DNA from: Nitrospiraceae bacterium
GTDB lineage: Bacteria > Nitrospirota > Thermodesulfovibrionia > Thermodesulfovibrionales > Dissulfurispiraceae
Assembly: GCA_003170655.1 (NCBI GenBank)
Contig: PMYY01000032.1
Span: 1,205-6,235, forward strand
Length of the DNA: 5,031 bases
Direction of reading: 5' to 3'
The position numbers were made by a program, and so were the translations under genes. Positions 1-5,031 of the stretch are shown here, piece by piece; positions within the stretch are counted from its first letter, which is position 1; every line of letters starts with the position of its first letter. Under the pieces are notes generated by a model. It made no database searches and was not told the origin of the DNA. It saw only the letters and a list, made by a program, of their open reading frames with translations.

Positions 1-780
1 CAGAAGACCCGGTGGCAGCAACCTGCTATGTTCGCCATGGAAAACGCTGTGGCCCGATACCTCACAACCCTTGGTATCCACCCTGAAGCCATGGCTGGAC
101 ATAGTTTAGGCGAACTGACCGCCTTGTGCCTGGCCGGTGTCTATTCCCCGGAGGATGGATTCCGAATCGTAAACAAAAGGGCACTCTGCATGGACAAAGC
201 CGCTGCTATGAACGTGGAACCTGGCATCATGGCGGCTGTGGATGCTCCGCTGGACCTGCTGAGAGAGATGATTCAGGGACGGGAGAATGTCTACATCGGC
301 AATATCAATTCACCGACCCAGGTCATCCTGAGCGGCGGCACCGAGGCGGTCAGGGATCTTGGCAAAACATTGAAAGAGATGGGATACCGATGTACCTTGT
401 TGCGGGTCAGCATGGCCTTCCACTCGCCTATAATGAAGGTCATCCATGACGAGCTCGAGGCGTACATCGCCTCCATTCCATTTCATCCTCCGCAGATTCC
501 CGTTATATCCAACACAACTATGGCACCATATCCATCCGATATCGACGAGATAAAACGTATCCTTATGGCCCACCTGGAATCTACCGTCCATTGGATGAAT
601 AATGTTCAGACCCTTTGGAATGACTACGGAATCAAGCACTTCGTGGAGGTGGGTCCCGGCGAAACATTGAGCAATCTCATCGCAGACACCCTTCCTGAAG
701 CGGCATGCATCCAGACGTGCCTCTCCTCCGCAGAGGGCCTGACCTGTAAGACTGCTCTTGCGCAGCTCTTCGTCCAGGGG
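1..780 (+). other. Acyltransferase (AT) domain, probably malonyl-specific, N-terminal edge missing
   Basis: This domain moves an extender unit from acyl-CoA onto the carrier domains. The nucleophile motif GHSLGE has its Ser at 103-105 (window codon 35). An Arg in NKRALCM (codon 60) fits the residue that holds the malonyl carboxylate. The second catalytic residue is the His of MAFHS (421-423, codon 141). That site normally reads HAFH in malonyl-specific and YASH in methylmalonyl-specific ATs, so malonyl-CoA is the likely substrate; the first position is Met here. PVISNTT and FVEVGPGETLSNL, typical of the AT C-terminal part, follow. The first part of the domain, including its usual N-terminal GQG-like motif, lies before the window. 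Confidence 0.9.
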
Positions 781-3700
781 CATCTGAAGGTTGAAAGAGA
801 AGCGAGGTTTGTTTCACTCGCTGCATTCAGGAAGGTTTCCGCATCAGGCCGCAATACCCCGATCGGAGAGGTGTCCTCTGCCATCTGCGAGGCGGTTGAG
901 AGCCAGGATCTTATGGAGAGGCTTATTCAAATCATCATGGATGCAACAGGATTCGAGCGGGAGGAGATACAACCCAATATGAATCTCAGGAAGGATCTTT
1001 CTATACGATCCAGCCGTCTTCCCATCATCATGGATGCTGCGGAACGCCAATTCGGCATCAGTATCGAATTTGAGGATTTAATAGGTGCCCGTACTGTGAA
1101 GGACATCGCCCAAAGCCTCTCCAGGATAATCGCCGCGCAGGGAGGCACCAGCTTACCGACGCCCACCAAAACTGTTGAACCCTCCACTGATAGCATGGGA
1201 CAGGCATCACCTGTCCCCAGTGAGGCGGTTGAGAGCCAGGATCTTATGGAGAGGCTTATTCAAATCATCATGGACGCAACAGGATTCGAGCGGGAGGAGA
1301 TACAACCCGATATGAATCTCAGGAAGGATCTTTCTATACGATCCAGCCGTCTTCCCATTATCATGGATGCTGCGGAACGCCAATTCGACATCAGTATCGA
1401 ATTTGAGGATTTAATAGGTGCCCGTACTGTGAAGGACATCGCCCAAAGCCTTTCCAGGATAATCGCCGCGCAGGGAGGCACCAGCTTACAGTCCGCCACC
1501 AAGACAGTTGGCCCAGACCAAGTGGTGGATGAAATCCTGAGGTCCTCAGAGAAAGAGGCAAGATTAAAGCGGCTCGTAATCAAGAGCGTCCATCTGGAGC
1601 TATCGGCATCGGCTCCGATTGAAATGATCAGTGGAGAGACAGTGCTTTGTCTTTCACCGGACGGGGATGACGGGATTGTCCAAAATGTCGGAAATATATT
1701 TCGGAGGGATTACGGGGTCGACACAATTCCGATGCTATTTATGAAGGTGAAAGGTACCGGACAAGAAGGTTATGATATTCTTACTGATGAAGGGGCTTGC
1801 AGGGCATCAGAGAGGATGTCTAGTATGGCGTCCCTAGCTGGGATGGTTATCACCTTACCTGAAGGCGGGTCGGAAAGGTTAAGAAGCATGGCGGATGTTT
1901 CGCGACTTCTCAGAGGCTTCTTTCTCCTCCTGAAGGCATTTATTCAATCGCCAACTAAGAAATTCGTGGTGCTGATCCATTCCGGAGAGGATACCGAAAC
2001 TCCCGGTCGGCTGCTGGCGGAAGGGATGCTAGGACTGTTTCTGAGTGCTGCGCAGGAGCAGCCGTCGGTCCAGTTTCGCGTATTGGAAATCGGAAGAGAT
2101 ACCGACCTTCGCTTAGCCGTACTTGAGGCTTTGGACAGAGGCTATACCGCTGTGGAGATGGCGCGTCGTGATGGAAGCTCATACGCTCCCGAGTGGCGTT
2201 TAGACCGGTCGGTCTTCAATGATTCGTCAACCCTAAATCTAAGCCCTGGAGACGTTATAGTCATGTCTGGTGGGGCAACAGGGATCAGCGCCCACCTGGC
2301 GCGCAGTCTTGTGCCTTTCATGCCTCGTCTGGTCTTTCTTGGAAGAACGTCTCTGGATTCAGGCATCAACAGGGCATCGGAGATCACCCGGAACTTGGCG
2401 GATTTGCACGCCGAAGGGATCGAGGCAACATACCACGCCTGCGATGTGACTGACCCGGAAGCGGTCCGCATGACCATGCGCGAGGTGATAAGTCGTTATG
2501 GCAAGATCGACGGGATCATCCACGGCGCCGGTATCCTTAGAGATGGATTCTTAAGCCAAATGACACCTGATGATTTCTCCATGGTTACAGATGTCAAATT
2601 CCTTGGGGCCTGGAATCTATTCTCTGCTTCGGAGGGGGCTGGTTTGAGGTTTTTCGTAGGCCTCTCCTCAGTGGCCGCGATCCAGGGTAATCCCGGTCAG
2701 GCCAACTACGCTGCAGCCAACCGGATGATGTCTGCGTTGCTCAGTACCCTTCGACGAAAAAACAGTGCCATCCGATTCAAAGCTTTGATGCTTCCCCCTA
2801 TCGAGGGGACCGGCATGGCCGAGGATCCGGAGGTCATGGAGCTATTGAAGCGAAAGGGCGTGGATTACATCCATATCAATGAGTTTGCAGGGCTTTTCTG
2901 CCGGGAGCTCTTCTCAGCCCCTAACATCGAAGATTGGGTAATGTTCATGAGAAGGTTGCCATCCGTAAAGACAGCGCTAATCAATGATACAGCCGTTGCT
3001 TCACTAAATGCAGAACTGGATGGAGGCACGGTATCGTTGAGCCCCGAAGACTTTCCCATGATAGAAAGTATTTCTTGCTTGGACCTCCGCCGGGAAGAGC
3101 TGGAAGCCTTCAGATCCTTCTCCCTGGAAAAGGATCTTTGGATCGCCGACCATAGGCCTTTCAAGTTCGTCAAGCATCCTCTAGTCTCAGCCGCCATGAT
3201 TCTGGAGACGTTCATGGAAACCGCCCGGATCCTATATCCCCATCTGCGGGTGCGAGGGGTTCGCCACGTGCAGCTCATGGAGATGATCCAGTGTCCTGTT
3301 GGGGTTTCGCGGCCTTCTAGGATCTTCTGCCACCGAGCGGGCACCGGCCATCGAGAGGTAGTGTGCGAGGTCTCTCTCGCAACACAGGATATCTCTCCAT
3401 CCGGGAGATTGACCGACCGCTTCACCTCGAACTGCAAGGGCCAAGTGATCCTTGATGGGGGGGGTGAAAATCTAGGAGAGGGACTCCCAGATTTTCCAGT
3501 CCGGCTGGACGAACTGCGGACTAGGCCTATGGATAACAAAAAAGTGCTTAAATGGTACAACGACCGCAGTGGTCTCGAAGGTAGGTATCGTGTGCTGGAG
3601 GCCCTTGACGGTGCAGGTCTAGGTGTGGTGAGGGGCCGAACCATCTACCGGGAGATAAGTGATTTCGCTAATCTCCGGAACGCCAGATACCAATATTCTC

Positions 3701-3963
3701 CGTACCTGTTCGAAGCACTGTTGCAATTGGTCGGCTTCCACGTCGCGGCGATGGACCCATCCGAGCGGAGATCGCTGATTCCCATTGAGATCGGGGAGAT
3801 GAGATTTTTACGAAAATGCCGGGAAAGGGAACAGATAACACTGGAGGCTCGCATGCTGGCGCAGGACGAGGAAGGGCTTGTATGGAACGCCAGAGGACTA
3901 GATGAGCAAGGACGGGCTATCATGCAGGTGAACAACCTGCGCATGCACTGGGGGTTGGACTGA
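1..3963 (+). CDS. Iterative type I polyketide synthase, C-terminal part (AT-ACP-ACP-KR-DH), 5' truncated by the window
   Basis: The frame is open from base 1 and the first codons already read as AT-domain sequence (TRWQQPAMFAMENAV), so the ATG at 28 is internal and the gene begins upstream. In window codon numbers the order is AT (about 1-260, GHSLGE Ser35), ACP1 (about 300-375), ACP2 (about 411-486), KR (about 520-997, SGGATGIS near 757) and DH-like double hotdog (about 1014-1316). It ends with TGA at 3961. Known for the family: such cytosolic multidomain synthases repeatedly condense malonyl units and reduce the beta-keto group. A ketosynthase is expected upstream but not seen. The KR nucleotide motif (SGGATGIS) resembles the SGGARG form of PUFA and enediyne synthases more than modular PKS KRs. 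No ER or thioesterase follows. The domain order matches enediyne PKSs without their fused PPTase; the tandem ACPs recall PfaA. The product is unknown; a polyene or hydroxylated lipid-like chain is inferred. Confidence 0.93.
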   Translation, partial: QKTRWQQPAMFAMENAVARYLTTLGIHPEAMAGHSLGELTALCLAGVYSPEDGFRIVNKRALCMDKAAAMNVEPGIMAAVDAPLDLLREMIQGRENVYIGNINSPTQVILSGGTEAVRDLGKTLKEMGYRCTLLRVSMAFHSPIMKVIHDELEAYIASIPFHPPQIPVISNTTMAPYPSDIDEIKRILMAHLESTVHWMNNVQTLWNDYGIKHFVEVGPGETLSNLIADTLPEAACIQTCLSSAEGLTCKTALAQLFVQGHLKVEREARFVSLAAFRKVSASGRNTPIGEVSSAICEAVESQDLMERLIQIIMDATGFEREEIQPNMNLRKDLSIRSSRLPIIMDAAERQFGISIEFEDLIGARTVKDIAQSLSRIIAAQGGTSLPTPTKTVEPSTDSMGQASPVPSEAVESQDLMERLIQIIMDATGFEREEIQPDMNLRKDLSIRSSRLPIIMDAAERQFDISIEFEDLIGARTVKDIAQSLSRIIAAQGGTSLQSATKTVGPDQVVDEILRSSEKEARLKRLVIKSVHLELSASAPIEMISGETVLCLSPDGDDGIVQNVGNIFRRDYGVDTIPMLFMKVKGTGQEGYDILTDEGACRASERMSSMASLAGMVITLPEGGSERLRSMADVSRLLRGFFLLLKAFIQSPTKKFVVLIHSGEDTETPGRLLAEGMLGLFLSAAQEQPSVQFRVLEIGRDTDLRLAVLEALDRGYTAVEMARRDGSSYAPEWRLDRSVFNDSSTLNLSPGDVIVMSGGATGISAHLARSLVPFMPRLVFLGRTSLDSGINRASEITRNLADLHAEGIEATYHACDVTDPEAVRMTMREVISRYGKIDGIIHGAGILRDGFLSQMTPDDFSMVTDVKFLGAWNLFSASEGAGLRFFVGLSSVAAIQGNPGQANYAAANRMMSALLSTLRRKNSAIRFKALMLPPIEGTGMAEDPEVMELLKRKGVDYIHINEFAGLFCRELFSAPNIEDWVMFMRRLPSVKTALINDTAVASLNAELDGGTVSLSPEDFPMIESISCLDLRREELEAFRSFSLEKDLWIADHRPFKFVKHPLVSAAMILETFMETARILYPHLRVRGVRHVQLMEMIQCPVGVSRPSRIFCHRAGTGHREVVCEVSLATQDISPSGRLTDRFTSNCKGQVILDGGGENLGEGLPDFPVRLDELRTRPMDNKKVLKWYNDRSGLEGRYRVLEALDGAGLGVVRGRTIYREISDFANLRNARYQYSPYLFEALLQLVGFHVAAMDPSERRSLIPIEIGEMRFLRKCREREQITLEARMLAQDEEGLVWNARGLDEQGRAIMQVNNLRMHWGLD
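889..1156 (+). repeat. Direct repeat copy 1 (ACP-coding duplication)
   Basis: This 268-base core recurs at 1222-1489 with a period of 333 bases (111 codons, frame preserved). By direct comparison there are five mismatches, at 942, 976, 1026, 1055 and 1119. Two change the amino acid (976, 1055) and three are silent. Weaker similarity continues into the linker to about 1181 and then stops. Confidence 0.97.
898..1125 (+). other. Acyl carrier protein domain 1 with atypical LSIRSSRLP motif
   Basis: Helical carrier-domain pattern: MERLIQIIMDATGFEREEIQPNMNLRKDL, then the attachment region, then a helix ending in a DIAQSL-like C-terminus. The phosphopantetheine Ser of the family normally sits in LGIDSL. 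Aligning on the preceding Asp-Leu places it at the Ser of IRS (1009-1011, codon 337), immediately followed by a second Ser (1012-1014). The usual Asp before the Ser is Arg and the usual Leu after it is Ser. The domain is linked to the AT by a low-complexity stretch and to ACP2 by a linker rich in Pro, Ser and Thr. Confidence 0.85.
1222..1489 (+). repeat. Direct repeat copy 2 (ACP-coding duplication)
   Basis: Second copy of the 268-base unit. Its differences from copy 1 fall at 1275, 1309, 1359, 1388 and 1452. The core begins at the EAVESQDLMERL coding segment in both copies and ends within GGTSL. The linkers outside the core have diverged far more than the core. Confidence 0.97.
1231..1458 (+). 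other. Acyl carrier protein domain 2, near-duplicate of ACP1
   Basis: The sequence is the same as ACP1 except for two residue changes: Asn to Asp in IQPDMN (codon at 1309) and Gly to Asp in QFDIS (codon at 1387). The predicted attachment Ser is at 1342-1344 (codon 448), in the same LSIRSSRLP setting. Tandem ACPs are typical of PUFA synthases, where extra copies raise output; the same role is inferred here. A less conserved linker leads into the KR region. Confidence 0.85.
1560..2990 (+). other. Ketoreductase (KR) region: structural half followed by catalytic Rossmann half
   Basis: This region reduces the beta-keto group of the ACP-bound chain with NADPH. The first part (about 1560-2240) has no nucleotide-binding motif and fits the structural subdomain of PKS KRs. 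The catalytic half starts with VIVMSGGATGIS (the GG at 2269-2274, codons 757-758), followed by FLGRTS and CDVTD. The Lys-Ser-Tyr-Asn set is complete: Lys866 (2596-2598, in DVKFLGAW), Ser890 (2668-2670, in GLSSVAA), Tyr903 (2707-2709) and Asn907 (2719-2721, in NYAAAN). The site that reads LDD in B-type KRs is LRD (codons 846-848) and keeps the last Asp. This suggests, but does not prove, B-type stereochemistry. It should be active. Confidence 0.88.
3040..3950 (+). other. Dehydratase-like double-hotdog (DH) region with altered motifs
   Basis: Expected role: removal of water from the beta-hydroxyacyl-ACP made by the KR. The candidate catalytic His is in WIADHRPF (3151-3153, codon 1051), at the site of the HxxxGxxxxP motif. 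The Pro is retained at +9 (codon 1060), but the Gly at +4 is Lys (codon 1055). The second-hotdog motif DxxxQ appears as ExxxQ: Glu1238 (3712-3714) and Gln1242 (3724-3726), in YLFEALLQLVGFH. Conserved-looking aromatic and Pro segments (YSPYLFEA) support the fold. A Glu could replace Asp as the acid, so activity is plausible but unproven. The domain closes the protein, with no thioesterase or fused PPTase after it. Confidence 0.75.
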
Positions 3964-3984
3964 GTCGCATGTATGGACAGACGA

Positions 3985-3991
3985 AAGGGAG
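3985..3991 (+). promoter_or_regulatory. Ribosome binding site of the PPTase gene; decides its start
   Basis: AAGGGAG is a near-consensus Shine-Dalgarno sequence and lies 7 bases before the ATG at 3999. It is too close to the ATG at 3993 and downstream of the ATG at 3969, which has only a weak G-rich stretch in front of it. The start at 3999 is therefore preferred. Confidence 0.7.
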
Positions 3992-3998
3992 TATGGCA

Positions 3999-4745
3999 AT
4001 GGATCTCGTCGGAATAACCGTCCATACTATGAATACCGTTCATCGAAGGGAACCGGTCTTCTATGCGTCTATACCTTGCTGGCCACGTAACACCGCCTCC
4101 AACAACGGTAATGCTACTAACGAAGCAAGAAGCCGACACCATCTCGTATCCACCCTGTGGGATCACCTAGCGACCATCGAAAGTCCTCTCTGGAAACGCT
4201 GTGAATCTTTCAATAGAGATGCTATAGCAATTCAGGTGAGACGCGGCCCGCTTGGCCAGCCCTATCTCCTGTTGGGAGGGTATCGAGGTCCGGGAATCTC
4301 ATTCAGCGAGTATGGAGGAAAAGTCTGGGCTGCTCTCTGCGGAGATGCGTCTGATATTGGCATCGATGTGGCAGGGACCGATGAATTTCAGAGAGAATAC
4401 CCGTTTCACCGGGTCTTCCATCCAGAAGAGCTTCAACTTGCATTGAGATTGGTAGATGGAGATCTGGAAAATGCATCGGCACTGCTCTGGTCTGTCAAAG
4501 AAGCAGTTGTCAAGGCATTGGGTTGTGCATTCCACCTTGTGGATCCCCTGCAAATCACTATTTATCCATCGGAAGGCGGAGAGACAGAAGAAAACGCTGG
4601 GTATACATTTCGGCTGGGCATATCGGGAAAGGCACTGAGGCGCTTTCCTATAGCTGCGCATGGATGCCTATGGGTACGCTCGCTTCCTCATAGGAAGATG
4701 TGGCTGTCCATTGCCCTCTTGAATCGGGAGACCGACAGGCCATGA
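3999..4745 (+). CDS. 4'-phosphopantetheinyl transferase, Sfp-type superfamily
   Basis: Transfers the phosphopantetheine arm of CoA to the ACP serine; the obvious substrates are the two upstream ACPs. It has 248 residues from the preferred start, within the usual Sfp-type range; the alternative ATG at 3969 adds 10 residues. Seen: RGPLGQPYL (the substrate-side R.p.GKP-like motif), ISFSEYGGKVWAAL (100-113), DIGIDVAG with the metal-binding Asp at 123 (4365-4367), RVFHPEEL, and WSVKEAVVKALG with Trp164, Lys167, Glu168 and Lys172. The last matches the WxxKEAxxK signature exactly. Oddities: the family's GIDxE metal ligand is Ala125, and the His of the SxSH motif, which contacts CoA, appears as Glu104. 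The gene starts 35 bases after the PKS stop, and its own stop overlaps the next start, so co-expression with the PKS is very likely. Family is certain; full activity is likely but not proven. Confidence 0.9.
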   Translation: MDLVGITVHTMNTVHRREPVFYASIPCWPRNTASNNGNATNEARSRHHLVSTLWDHLATIESPLWKRCESFNRDAIAIQVRRGPLGQPYLLLGGYRGPGISFSEYGGKVWAALCGDASDIGIDVAGTDEFQREYPFHRVFHPEELQLALRLVDGDLENASALLWSVKEAVVKALGCAFHLVDPLQITIYPSEGGETEENAGYTFRLGISGKALRRFPIAAHGCLWVRSLPHRKMWLSIALLNRETDRP

Positions 4746-5031
4746 ATAACCTTACCTGCAGTTGCGTGCTGGGGTTAGACGGAGTGTTGGCGACAAAACT
4801 TGGACTGCTTTTCCCGGAGCCGTCCATTGCCGCCTCCCTTCTTTTTCTATTGCAGGAATCGGGCATTGACGGTTTTAACCTGCGCAGTATAGTGGTGTTT
4901 AAAGATGATGCTCCCATTCTTTTATTGCCTTTGTTTGAAACCCGTTTTGATTTGTCCGCTTTTGTGGATGGATGGATTAAAAAATCGCTGAAAGTGGCAG
5001 TCCATCTCATCCCTTCGGTTTTTAACCCCCG
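4742..5031 (+). CDS. Uncharacterised protein, N-terminal part; possible GNAT/BioF2-like acyltransferase
   Basis: The ATG at 4742 overlaps the PPTase stop (ATGA, 4742-4745), and a GGGAG stretch lies about 11 bases upstream, which suggests translational coupling. The frame stays open for 96 codons to the window end, so the 3' part is missing. No signal peptide or clear membrane segment is evident, although LLFLLQ and ILLLPLF are short hydrophobic stretches. The segment VVFKDDAPILLLPLFETRF followed by DLSAFVDGW has the look of a beta-hairpin of a GNAT-like fold. It reminds me of proteins annotated as GNAT or BioF2-like acyltransferases near lipid-type PKS genes, but this is recollection without alignment. 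If correct, it may transfer or release the finished chain. No catalytic motif can be identified in the visible part. The gene is secure by context; the function is not. Confidence 0.7.
   Translation, partial: MNNLTCSCVLGLDGVLATKLGLLFPEPSIAASLLFLLQESGIDGFNLRSIVVFKDDAPILLLPLFETRFDLSAFVDGWIKKSLKVAVHLIPSVFNP

Noticed and set aside
28..30. ATG at 28 as the true start of the PKS gene
   Set aside because: The frame is open before it, and the preceding codons match AT-domain sequence. Starting here would remove the front of the AT and the ketosynthase. The gene is cut by the window edge.
889..1489. Tandem repeat as a mobile element or recombination site
   Set aside because: The repeat keeps the reading frame and covers exactly one carrier domain plus its flank. 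There are no inverted ends, target-site duplications or transposase, so domain duplication explains it.
2757..2763. A AAA AAC slippery heptamer in the correct phase for -1 frameshifting
   Set aside because: The -1 frame meets a stop about 40 codons later and would only truncate the synthase after the KR active site. I see no downstream stem-loop evident by eye, and such heptamers occur by chance in long genes.
2865..3644. Long open frame on the minus strand (259 codons) opposite the KR/DH region
   Set aside because: The + strand here encodes recognisable KR and DH sequence in an uninterrupted frame. The antisense translation is rich in Arg, Ser and Pro with no recognisable motif, as expected for a shadow frame.
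3969..3971. Upstream ATG as the PPTase start
   Set aside because: It has no good ribosome binding site, and the extra ten residues show no family feature. AAGGGAG at 3985-3991 is ideally spaced for the ATG at 3999. It remains a possible alternative.
4648..5010. Minus-strand open frame of 120 codons opposite the PPTase end and gene 3
   Set aside because: The + strand has coupled ATGA gene order and a plausible coding frame. The antisense product has no recognisable motif and would overlap two genes.

Overview
The window carries a compact single-strand biosynthetic operon segment with three protein genes, all on the + strand. They are: (1) the C-terminal 1,320 codons of a large iterative type I polyketide synthase (PKS) whose N-terminus, presumably including the ketosynthase, lies upstream of the window; (2) a complete Sfp-type 4'-phosphopantetheinyl transferase (PPTase); and (3) the first 96 codons of a third protein, cut off by the window end and only tentatively assignable.

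Layout. Bases 1-3963 encode, in order, an acyltransferase (AT, about 1-780), two tandem almost identical acyl carrier domains (ACP1 about 898-1125, ACP2 about 1231-1458), a ketoreductase (KR, about 1560-2990) and a double-hotdog dehydratase-like region (DH, about 3040-3950). No enoylreductase or thioesterase is present in this part. After a 35-base gap with a good ribosome binding site the PPTase runs 3999-4745. Its stop overlaps the start of gene 3 in an ATGA junction at 4742. No RNA gene, mobile element, CRISPR array, promoter or terminator is visible, and there is no gene-free stretch longer than about 35 bases.

How the parts work together (inference). The AT would load malonyl units onto the ACPs, the missing upstream ketosynthase would condense them, KR and DH would process the beta-carbon, and the PPTase would convert apo-ACP to holo-ACP. 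The domain order AT-ACP-KR-DH is that of enediyne PKSs, while tandem ACPs are typical of polyunsaturated fatty acid (Pfa) synthases. With KR and DH but no visible ER, the expected product is a hydroxylated or polyunsaturated chain, as in 'secondary lipid' synthesis. Gene 3 may modify, transfer or release the chain.

Organism. Bacterial: tightly packed genes, Shine-Dalgarno-like sites and start/stop overlap. Base composition looks mildly GC-rich by eye. The PKS style (PfaA/HglE/enediyne-like, with an unusual LSIRSSRLP carrier motif) reminds me of synthases from anaerobic deltaproteobacteria (Desulfobacterota-like), but this is memory-based and low confidence.

The most notable points are the non-canonical carrier motif shared by both ACPs, the near-identical ACP duplication, altered DH motifs, and a co-encoded PPTase that itself deviates at conserved family positions. 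Together these could indicate a co-adapted carrier/PPTase pair.
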